Origin: Prevotellaceae bacterium UBA2718 | GTDB taxonomy: Bacteria > Bacteroidota > Bacteroidia > Bacteroidales > Bacteroidaceae | Direction: 5' to 3' | Assembly (NCBI GenBank): GCA_002353975.1 | Contig: DEKQ01000110.1 | Coordinates: forward strand, 1-13,717 | Length of the DNA: 13,717 bases | Shown here: positions 1-6,331 of the stretch, in pieces | How positions within the stretch are numbered: position 1 is the first letter of the stretch | Layout of the letters: every line of letters starts with the position of its first letter | Made by a program: the position numbers and the translations under genes | Notes under the pieces: model-generated | Databases searched by the model: none | Told to the model about the DNA's origin: nothing | Seen by the model: the letters and a program-made list of their open reading frames with translations, nothing else

Positions 1-102
1 TTTCCTCGGAACAGTCCACCGTTTGTACCCTTATCGTCTATTTCCGTCGAGACTTGTTTGTTTGGCAATCAAATGATTTGTTCTAATCTGCATAGGCGCA
101 CT

Positions 103-126
103 TGCAAGGACTTGCTTGCATTTTTT
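103..126 (+). terminator. Weak hairpin plus T-run, possible intrinsic terminator
   Basis: TGCAAG (103-108) pairs perfectly with CTTGCA (115-120) across a 6-nt loop and is followed at once by six T residues. This is the shape of a Rho-independent terminator, but the stem is only 6 bp with half G/C. It would end a transcript entering from upstream of the window. Low certainty. Confidence 0.3.
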
Positions 127-135
127 GAGAGAAAA

Positions 136-167
136 TTTGCCTGTTTCATCTTTTTTTGTTTATTTTG
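136..167 (+). promoter_or_regulatory. Candidate Bacteroidetes sigma-70-type promoter for the phosphoethanolamine transferase-like gene
   Basis: TTTG at 136-139 and TTATTTTG at 160-167 are separated by 20 nt. The Bacteroidetes primary-sigma consensus is TTTG near -33 and TAnnTTTG near -7, so the downstream box matches 7 of 8 positions and the spacing is in the usual range. Transcription would start near 172 and give a leader of about 48 nt before the ATG at 220. The region is T-rich, which raises the chance of a random match. Confidence 0.4.
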
Positions 168-179
168 CAGCCTAATAGT

Positions 180-207
180 GCATAATGCATAATTCTCAAC
201 TTTCAAT
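180..207. repeat. Degenerate heptad array, four 7-bp units, in the leader of the first gene
   Basis: Four consecutive 7-bp blocks lie in strict register: GCATAAT, GCATAAT, TCTCAAC, TTTCAAT. The first pair is identical and resembles the ATAATGC unit at 12146-12152. The array ends 12 bp before the ATG at 220, so it lies in the presumed 5' leader. It belongs with the other short-period arrays of this window. Confidence 0.6.
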
Positions 208-219
208 ACGTAAAGAAAC

Positions 220-2070
220 ATGCCACTGCTTATTAGACCTATAGCGACGCGTTTTTTCCTCTTCATGCTTATACTGGGCATGGTGAGCAGCATTGTCACG
301 GTGCCTCCCTACAAGGATGCAAAGATGTATGATAATGCCGTGTGGGAACTATTGTTGGATGTGTACGTGGCATCGGCGGTGATTATGCTGATAGGCTATG
401 TGTGTTCGCTGCCATTCGGCAAAGCAAGGGCGAAGGTAAGGAACGTCTTTACGTTCATTCTGCGCGCTTTGACCTACGTGTTCATGTATCCGCTGTATGT
501 GATTGATACATTCTGCTTTGCAAAGTTTGGCTGTACGCTTAACCCGACGATGCTGTTGCTGGCAGGCGAGACGAACGGCAATGAGACGAGTGAGTTCTTC
601 CAGAGCTACGTTACGCCAGATCTGTTGTGGGGGCCAGTGGGTATAATACTGCTCGTACCGCTGCTTCATGTGTTGTGCATAGTGTGGCAGCGAAAGCTTA
701 GCTGTAAACGTAACAGTCGCATGCCAATAGGTGGCCTGAGCATGATACGCCTGCATGCTCCGATGAAGATTGGCATTGACGTGATAGTCCTTGCGGGTCT
801 CGTTTACCTCACGTCGCTGTCGTGGCAGAACAAATCCCTGTACGCGTACACCATGTCCCGCGAGACAATAGGGCAGGTGGAGCACAGCCTGGCATACAGG
901 CCACACACCGAGATGTATCAGCCGCCTATGCGATTAGCCTTTTCCATCAGGAGTAATGAACTGATAGGCAGGCAGCTGACGCGCCTGGAAGGACAGGTGG
1001 ACCGAGTTGCCGTGGATTCGTGTACTGTTGATAGTAGCGAGATTGTTCTCATAATCGGTGAGAGCTTTAACCGCAGACATGCGCAGCTGTATGGATATGA
1101 TAAGAAGAATATGCCTAATCAGGTGCGGCTGCAGAAACAAGGTTTGCTGACACCGTTGCAGGATGTTGTGGCACCATGGAACCTTACAAGTTTCGTCTTC
1201 AAGCACATTATGACTACTTACTGTGTGGGCGATACGGCAGAGTGGTGTGACTATCCTCTGTTCTGCGAGGTGTTCCGCAAGGCAGGATATGAAGTGAGAT
1301 TCCTCACCAACCAGTTCCTGCCGCAGGCTAAGGAGGCTGTATATGACTTCAGTGGCGGGTTCTTCATAAACAATGAGAAGTTGTCGGAGGCGCAGTTTGA
1401 CGTGCGCAACACGCAGCTGCACGTCTTTGACGAGGGGCTTTTGCAAGACTATGATGCGCTGGTCAAGCCGCGAGACGAGCAACAAGTGTCTGGGTCAAAG
1501 CACCTGACGATATTCCATCTCATGGGAATGCACGTAAACTATCGCATCCGTTGCCCCAACAGCAAGAAGCGCTGGGGTGCCGGAGATTATCCCAATGACA
1601 TGGATATGCCGGAGAAGAGACGCAAAATCATGGCATACTATGATAATGCCGTGTGGTATAATGACTCGGTGGTAAACCAAATAGTAGAGCGATTTAAGGA
1701 TAAGGAGGCTGTCATCGTATATGTTCCCGACCACGGAGAAGAGGTCTTCGGGCCTGGAGCCAGACACTTCTTTGGCAGGATGCACGATGCGAGGATAAAC
1801 AAACGCCTCGCAGATGAAGAGTTCCTTATTCCGATGTGGATATACACCACGCCGCAATATGCTGCGAAACACCCAGAGACAGTAGCGGCAATAAAGGCGG
1901 TAAAGAACAAACGCTATATGACTGATGCCCTGTCTCACCTCCTCATGGGGTTGGCACAGATACATTGCAGGTACTATAATCCACGGTATGACTTGCTTTC
2001 ACCCATGTATGATGAGCAGAGGCAACGACTTCTGAAACATCAGACGGACTATGACAAATTGACGGATTAA
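220..2070 (+). CDS. Phosphoethanolamine transferase-like membrane enzyme (sulfatase/alkaline phosphatase fold)
   Basis: A 616-residue inner-membrane enzyme, probably moving phosphoethanolamine from phosphatidylethanolamine onto lipid A or another envelope glycan. The N-terminal part has about five hydrophobic segments (near residues 11-28, 44-64, 78-98, 136-156, 183-201) and, between the third and fourth, the family-typical stretch ending ETNGNETSEF (about 116-126). The periplasmic catalytic domain opens with GESFNRRHAQLYGY, where Ser282 takes the place of the usual Thr nucleophile and Glu281 should bind zinc. Metal ligands Asp504 and His505 lie in VPDHGEE, followed by conserved-looking His residues further on. 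The ATG at 220 places the first membrane segment properly. The last five codons and TAA come from an octad repeat array. Overall length is normal for the family. The exact acceptor cannot be read from sequence; an OpgE/CptA-like role on core or glycan is as possible as an EptA-like lipid A role. Confidence 0.85.
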   Translation: MPLLIRPIATRFFLFMLILGMVSSIVTVPPYKDAKMYDNAVWELLLDVYVASAVIMLIGYVCSLPFGKARAKVRNVFTFILRALTYVFMYPLYVIDTFCFAKFGCTLNPTMLLLAGETNGNETSEFFQSYVTPDLLWGPVGIILLVPLLHVLCIVWQRKLSCKRNSRMPIGGLSMIRLHAPMKIGIDVIVLAGLVYLTSLSWQNKSLYAYTMSRETIGQVEHSLAYRPHTEMYQPPMRLAFSIRSNELIGRQLTRLEGQVDRVAVDSCTVDSSEIVLIIGESFNRRHAQLYGYDKKNMPNQVRLQKQGLLTPLQDVVAPWNLTSFVFKHIMTTYCVGDTAEWCDYPLFCEVFRKAGYEVRFLTNQFLPQAKEAVYDFSGGFFINNEKLSEAQFDVRNTQLHVFDEGLLQDYDALVKPRDEQQVSGSKHLTIFHLMGMHVNYRIRCPNSKKRWGAGDYPNDMDMPEKRRKIMAYYDNAVWYNDSVVNQIVERFKDKEAVIVYVPDHGEEVFGPGARHFFGRMHDARINKRLADEEFLIPMWIYTTPQYAAKHPETVAAIKAVKNKRYMTDALSHLLMGLAQIHCRYYNPRYDLLSPMYDEQRQRLLKHQTDYDKLTD

Positions 2071-2101
2071 CAAATAAAAGAATTAACGAGTTAGCAAATT
2101 G
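2054..2101. repeat. Degenerate octad array, six 8-bp units, spanning a stop and a start codon
   Basis: Six blocks in strict 8-bp register with consensus about ACRAATTA: ACAAATTG, ACGGATTA, ACAAATAA, AAGAATTA, ACGAGTTA, GCAAATTG. The array encodes the last residues (KLTD) and TAA of the upstream transferase and supplies the TTG start of the downstream acyltransferase at 2099. Substitutions differ between units but no unit has gained or lost a base. Confidence 0.75.
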
Positions 2102-3154
2102 ACACTATTAAGCAGACAAGAATGTGCGGCGCTTCGAGGAGCGGCTATCATAGGAATCTTCATGCATAACTACCTGCATTGGCTCAGTAGCATGGTGAAG
2201 GAGAATGAGTATCAGTTTCACCAAGGCAATGTAGATAGGCTGATGAGCCTGTTGTCTTCTCCTTCCTGGGACTTGCCGTTGCAGTTGTTCTCTTTCTTCG
2301 GTCACTATGGTGTGCCGGTATTCCTGTTCCTCAGCGGCTATGGACTGGTGCTGAAGTATGAGAATTCCGTATCCCTCAGCCATGAAGAGGGTGGGGTGGC
2401 TTCCTTTGTGTGGAAGCATTACATGAAGCTTTTCCCCATGATGCTGCTCGGATTTGCAGTCTTTGCAATGGTGGACTGGATAACGCCAGGGCACCATCAC
2501 TGGACGTGGAAGGATATCATCATGCAGCTGACTATGACAATCAACTTCTCGTCTGTACCCGACAAGGTGATATGGCCTGGTCCCTACTGGTTCTTTGGAC
2601 TCATAATGCAGCTCTACATTGTCTATAGGCTCTTGCTCTACCGCAGACACTGGGGCTGGACCGTCGGTGCCATCATCGTGTGCTGGGCTATACAGCAGGC
2701 CTGCATGGACAGTCCTGATGGTAATGCTATAAATATAATAAGGTATAACTGCATCGGAGGCATGCTGCCTTTCGGTATGGGACTTTTGGCTGCAAGGTTC
2801 GGGGCAGACCATCCTGACAGAAGCCTTGGCTTCTATGTGATGCTGTTTGGTCTCAGCATAGTTGCTGTCATCGCCCTGTCCTTGTCTTTCAGTACGTGGC
2901 TATGGGTGCCGGCATTCATAGTCCTGCTGAATGTAGGCTTTGTAAAACTGTTGCCCCAATGGTGTCTGAAAGCCTTTTCATGGGTGGGGGGTATCAGCGC
3001 AGCCATATTCGTATGCCACCCCATAACACGCAAGATATTCATACCGATAAGCCGTCATGGCGATTTGCTTGACGGATTGGCCATTTATATTGTCGCTACA
3101 ATAGTGCTGGCAATGATTTTTAATGCTATAATAGAAAAACTGTCAAATAGATGA
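2099..3154 (+). CDS. Acyltransferase 3 family membrane protein
   Basis: A 351-residue multi-span integral membrane protein of the acyltransferase-3 (OafA/NolL-type) family, which move O-acetyl or other acyl groups onto surface or exported glycans. The family start pattern is clear: CAALRGAAIIGIFMHNYLHW, with Arg13 and His23 matching the conserved R...H of the first segment, then FLFLSGYGLVLKYE around residues 77-90. About ten hydrophobic segments follow. The start is TTG at 2099: the next in-frame Met (residue 22) would delete most of the first membrane segment, and no upstream ATG is in frame. The gap from the previous gene is 28 bp, filled by the octad array, and the stop overlaps the next start by 4 bp (ATGA), suggesting translational coupling. 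Substrate unknown; the neighbours point to an envelope glycan or lipid. Confidence 0.82.
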   Translation: MTLLSRQECAALRGAAIIGIFMHNYLHWLSSMVKENEYQFHQGNVDRLMSLLSSPSWDLPLQLFSFFGHYGVPVFLFLSGYGLVLKYENSVSLSHEEGGVASFVWKHYMKLFPMMLLGFAVFAMVDWITPGHHHWTWKDIIMQLTMTINFSSVPDKVIWPGPYWFFGLIMQLYIVYRLLLYRRHWGWTVGAIIVCWAIQQACMDSPDGNAINIIRYNCIGGMLPFGMGLLAARFGADHPDRSLGFYVMLFGLSIVAVIALSLSFSTWLWVPAFIVLLNVGFVKLLPQWCLKAFSWVGGISAAIFVCHPITRKIFIPISRHGDLLDGLAIYIVATIVLAMIFNAIIEKLSNR

Positions 3155-4023
3155 AGAACATATTAAAATTGATGCGTCCGTATCAGTGGGTGAAGAATAT
3201 ATTTGTCTTCATGCCATTATTCTTTGGCGGTCAGTTGACTGACACGGAACAGGTGCAGGACAGTATTGTGATGTTTATTGCTTTTTGTTTGGCGGCCTCA
3301 AGCATTTACTGCTTCAATGATATCATCGATGTGGAGGCTGACCGTAATCACTATGCCAAGCGCAATCGCCCCATAGCAAGCGGAGCGATAAGCATAGGGC
3401 AGGCATACATGATGGTGTTTATCTTGATTGCTGTCAGTGCCGCGATACTCTTCAGCTTTTTCCCCACCATTGACTCCTTGCTGATAGTAATGGTGTACTG
3501 GGTCTTGCAAATGACTTACTGTATCTGGTTGAAGCGCCTGGCCATCATTGATGTGTGCGTATTGTCATTTGGTTTTGTGCTGCGCATTATTGCAGGTGGC
3601 ATAGCTGCTGATGTGGAGATAAGTAAATGGCTTGTAATGATGACCTTCCTGCTCACGCTGTTCCTGGGATTTGCAAAGCGTCGCGAGGATGTGTTGCTTT
3701 ATAACAGGGACGGGAAATCACCGCGCTATAACACCAGACGCTATAACCTTACGTTCCTCAACCAGGCCCTGACAATCTGTGGCAGCGTGATGCTTGTATG
3801 CTATATCATGTACACCGTATCGCCCGAGGTGATGGCAAAATTCAAAAGCCAATACATATATCTCACCACTGTCTATGTGCTGCTGGGATTGTTGCGCTAT
3901 ATACAGCTCACGGTAGTTGACGAGAAATCTGGCGACCCAACAAAAATGCTGCTACACGACCGTATTATCCGAGTCGATGTAGCAGCATGGATACTTACAT
4001 TCTTGTTCCTTATCTATATGTGA
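3151..4023 (+). CDS. UbiA-family prenyltransferase, decaprenyl-phosphate phosphoribosyltransferase-like
   Basis: A 290-residue polytopic membrane protein. The N-terminus MRPYQWVKNIFVFMPLFF and the aspartate-rich motif FNDIIDVEADRNH (Asn56, Asp57, Asp60, Asp64) followed by KRNRPIASG match the UbiA subgroup that contains mycobacterial Rv3806c. That enzyme joins PRPP to decaprenyl phosphate to give the precursor of decaprenyl-phosphoryl-arabinose. A second conserved region (DVCVLSFGFVLRIIAGG) and a cytosolic loop (GFAKRREDVLLYN) fit the same group. Expected activity is therefore phosphoribose transfer to a polyprenyl phosphate, making a lipid-linked pentose donor. It overlaps the acyltransferase gene by 4 bp. 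The usual partners (DprE1/DprE2-like oxidoreductases, a phosphatase) are not in the window, so the end product is unclear. Quinone or haem prenylation is less likely given the N-terminal motif. Confidence 0.82.
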   Translation: MKNILKLMRPYQWVKNIFVFMPLFFGGQLTDTEQVQDSIVMFIAFCLAASSIYCFNDIIDVEADRNHYAKRNRPIASGAISIGQAYMMVFILIAVSAAILFSFFPTIDSLLIVMVYWVLQMTYCIWLKRLAIIDVCVLSFGFVLRIIAGGIAADVEISKWLVMMTFLLTLFLGFAKRREDVLLYNRDGKSPRYNTRRYNLTFLNQALTICGSVMLVCYIMYTVSPEVMAKFKSQYIYLTTVYVLLGLLRYIQLTVVDEKSGDPTKMLLHDRIIRVDVAAWILTFLFLIYM

Positions 4024-4046
4024 TAGAAGGCGAACTGTCCGTCTGT

Positions 4047-6161
4047 TTATTTGTTATAGAATACTATCTGACCGTCTTTGCTGTCGATGGTGATGGGGTG
4101 GCCTTTGTCCACCGTGCCGGAGAGCAAGGACTTTGAGAGGGCGTTCAATACGTCTCTCTGTATTGCACGCTTTACTGGACGGGCACCGAAGTCGGGGTCA
4201 AATCCAGCCTCTGCGATGGCGTCGATGGCAGCATCGGTGCAATTCAGGGTGAAGCCTTGTTCTGCAAGCATGTCGCTGACCTTCTTCATCTGCAGCCTTA
4301 CGATGTCGGCAATCTGCTCCTTGTTGAGCTGCTGGAAGTTGATGATCTCATCAATACGGTTCAGGAACTCAGGCCTGATTGGCGGCTTGACCATTCCGTT
4401 GCCATCCAGGATAGGAGCGCGACCATAGAGCTGATCCTTTGTCAGGTTGGAGGTCATGATGATGATGGTGTTCTTGAAGTTCACTACACGTCCCTTGGAG
4501 TCTGTCAATCTGCCATCGTCAAGGACTTGCAGCAGTACGTTGAAGACATCAGCATGAGCCTTCTCTATCTCATCGAAGAGCACTACAGAGTACGGCTTTC
4601 TGCGCACAGCCTCGGTCAATTGTCCGCCCTCGTCATATCCTACATAGCCCGGAGGAGCACCGATGAGGCGGGTGACGCTGAATTTCTCCTGGTACTCACT
4701 CATGTCGATACGTGTCATGAGGCTCTCATCATTGAACAGATAATCTGCCAAGGCCTTCGCCAGCTCGGTCTTTCCCACACCTGTGGTGCCGAGGAAGATG
4801 AAGGATGCGATAGGTCGCTTCGGGTCTTGCAGGCCTGCACGGCTACGACGCACTGCATCGCTGACGGCGCTGATGGCCTCGTCTTGGCCTATGACGCGCT
4901 TGTGAAGCTCATCCTCTAAGTGCAGCAGCTTCTCGCGCTCGCTCTGCAGCATCTTCGTGACAGGTATGCCGGTCCAGCGGCTCACGATTTCCGCAATGTC
5001 GTCGGCAGTCACTTCCTCCCTGACCATCTTGCTTGCACCCTCTTGGTTTATCTCCGTTTGGATGCGCTTGATGTCCTCTTCCAGTTCCTGAAGCTTGCCA
5101 TAGCGTATCTCGGCAACGCGACCGTAGTTGCCTTCACGCTCTGCCTTGTCAGCCTCAAAGCGCAGGCGTTCTATCTCCTGCTTGTCTTGCTGTATCTTGT
5201 CAACGAGGTTCTTTTCCTTAACCCATTCAGAGCGCATACGCATCTCCTCATCCTGCAGTACGGAAATCTTCTTGTTCAGTTCCTTCAGCTTGTCCTCATC
5301 GTTCTCGCGCTTTATTGCCTCACGCTCTATTTCCAGCTGCTTGAGGTGACGTGAGAGCTCATCCAGTTCCTCGGGCAGGCTGTCTCGCTCCATTCGCAAC
5401 TTGGCTGCAGCCTCGTCCATCAGGTCTATGGCCTTGTCGGGCAGGAAGCGGTCTGAGATGTATCGTGCTGACAACGTGACGGCAGCGATGCAGGCATCAT
5501 CCTGGATACGTACGCGATGGTGGTTCTCATAGCGCTCTTTCAGGCCACGGAGAATGGAGATGGCGCTGAGTTCATCAGGCTCATCGACCATCACAATCTG
5601 GAAACGACGCTCCAGGGCCTTGTCCTTCTCAAAGTACTTCTGGTACTCGTTGAGCGTCGTGGCACCAATGGCACGCAGTTCTCCACGCGCCAATGCCGGC
5701 TTCAGAATGTTGGCGGCATCCATAGCGCCCTCGCCACCACCGGCTCCTACGAGCGTGTGAATCTCATCAATGAAGAGGATGTACTTGCCGTTAGACTCTG
5801 TCACACCGTTGATGACACCTTTCAGACGCTCCTCAAACTCGCCCTTGTATTTCGCACCGGCTACGAGGGCACCCATGTCAAGGGTGTATATCTCCTTGTC
5901 CTTAAGATTCTCGGGCACGTCGCCACGCACAATGCGCTGTGCCAGTCCCTCGGCAATGGCGGTCTTACCAGTGCCGGGCTCGCCTATCAGTATAGGATTA
6001 TTCTTTGTTCGGCGTGACAGTATCTGCAATACTCTTCGTATCTCGTCGTCACGTCCTATCACCGGGTCAAGCTTGCCGTTCTTGGCATCAGCGACCAGAT
6101 TCTTGCAGAAGCGGCTGAGCGCTTCCTTGTTTGTCATTTGTTCTTCGTTGGGGTAGTTCAT
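4047..6161 (-). CDS. clpB: ClpB-type AAA+ disaggregase lacking the N-terminal domain
   Basis: A 704-residue Hsp100 chaperone that threads aggregated proteins through a hexameric ring together with DnaK. The first AAA module has Walker A GEPGTGKT (residues 60-67) and Walker B ILFIDEIH. The long charged coiled-coil middle domain that separates ClpB from ClpA runs roughly 245-375. The second AAA module has GTTGVGKTEL and VVLFDEIEKAH, and a normal C-terminal part with GARPVKRAIQ is present. The family is usually about 860 residues; here the Clp_N domain (about 150 residues) is absent and the protein begins in the linker before GKLDPVIGRD. Only 170 bp separate the ATG from the divergent gene at 6332, so no exon-like remnant of the N domain fits upstream. 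The gene stands alone on the minus strand, convergent with the UbiA-like gene (23-bp gap). A duplicated 21-bp element 70-110 bp upstream may control it. Confidence 0.93.
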   Translation of the reverse strand: MNYPNEEQMTNKEALSRFCKNLVADAKNGKLDPVIGRDDEIRRVLQILSRRTKNNPILIGEPGTGKTAIAEGLAQRIVRGDVPENLKDKEIYTLDMGALVAGAKYKGEFEERLKGVINGVTESNGKYILFIDEIHTLVGAGGGEGAMDAANILKPALARGELRAIGATTLNEYQKYFEKDKALERRFQIVMVDEPDELSAISILRGLKERYENHHRVRIQDDACIAAVTLSARYISDRFLPDKAIDLMDEAAAKLRMERDSLPEELDELSRHLKQLEIEREAIKRENDEDKLKELNKKISVLQDEEMRMRSEWVKEKNLVDKIQQDKQEIERLRFEADKAEREGNYGRVAEIRYGKLQELEEDIKRIQTEINQEGASKMVREEVTADDIAEIVSRWTGIPVTKMLQSEREKLLHLEDELHKRVIGQDEAISAVSDAVRRSRAGLQDPKRPIASFIFLGTTGVGKTELAKALADYLFNDESLMTRIDMSEYQEKFSVTRLIGAPPGYVGYDEGGQLTEAVRRKPYSVVLFDEIEKAHADVFNVLLQVLDDGRLTDSKGRVVNFKNTIIIMTSNLTKDQLYGRAPILDGNGMVKPPIRPEFLNRIDEIINFQQLNKEQIADIVRLQMKKVSDMLAEQGFTLNCTDAAIDAIAEAGFDPDFGARPVKRAIQRDVLNALSKSLLSGTVDKGHPITIDSKDGQIVFYNK

Positions 6162-6230
6162 AGTTGTATGTGTTTTAGAGTTCTTTTTTAGTCACAAGTC
6201 ATTATTTCAATATGTGTACCATTGTAATTT

Positions 6231-6272
6231 AAGTATGACAGAATGGCAAAAAAGTATGACAGAATGGCAAAA
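6231..6272. promoter_or_regulatory. Perfect 21-bp direct repeat (two copies), operator-like, between clpB and the glycosyltransferase gene
   Basis: Bases 6231-6251 and 6252-6272 are identical. Each unit contains TGACAGAATGGCA, two TGRCA half-sites in direct orientation; read toward clpB it is TGCCATTCTGTCA. The 21-bp period equals two helical turns, so both copies face the same side of the DNA. The position is 70-111 bp upstream of the clpB ATG and 27-68 bp upstream of the glycosyltransferase -33 box. A stress-response regulator site for clpB is the natural guess, but no regulator is identified here. Confidence 0.6.
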
Positions 6273-6298
6273 AGTGCTCTTTTTTATGCCGATTTTTC

Positions 6299-6327
6299 TT
6301 TGTTTCAAAAGATAATTATTAACTTTG
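6299..6327 (+). promoter_or_regulatory. Bacteroidetes consensus promoter TTTG-N17-TAACTTTG
   Basis: TTTG (6299-6302) and TAACTTTG (6320-6327) match both promoter boxes of the Bacteroidetes primary sigma factor exactly, at 17-nt spacing. The ATG of the glycosyltransferase gene (6332) lies only 4 nt past the -7 box, so transcription should start at or within a few bases of the initiator codon. Confidence 0.75.
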
Positions 6328-6331
6328 CACT

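Larger units (their letters stand above)
1..219. other. Upstream non-coding flank, no supportable gene
   Basis: No reading frame here could be assigned to a protein. Plus frame 1 is open from base 1 to a TAA at 190-192, but the product is rich in Cys and Phe with no recognisable pattern; the other two plus frames stop before base 90. The end of an upstream gene could lie in the first 80 bases, but the window gives too little to decide. The stretch holds a weak hairpin with a T run, a candidate promoter and a small 7-bp-period repeat, listed separately. Confidence 0.5.

Noticed and set aside
1..192. C-terminal end of an upstream gene in plus frame 1
   Set aside because: The frame is open, but the product is Cys/Phe-rich with no recognisable pattern, and it runs through the hairpin and promoter-like boxes; a chance open frame is more likely.
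349..1485. Minus-strand open frames opposite the phosphoethanolamine transferase-like gene
   Set aside because: No start context, no recognisable motifs, and fully explained as shadow of the plus-strand gene.
220..2070. Acquired colistin-resistance (mcr-type) gene
   Set aside because: The protein is a generic chromosomal family member with a GES rather than GET nucleophile motif, and no mobile element flanks it.
4257..5354. Two sizeable plus-strand open frames opposite clpB
   Set aside because: They are complementary-strand shadows of a strongly conserved AAA+ coding sequence and resemble no known protein.
6245..6277. Sigma-54 (-24/-12) promoter suggested by TGGCA followed by TGC
   Set aside because: Only 8 bases separate the GG and GC elements where 10 are required, and the TGGCA belongs to the 21-bp duplication.
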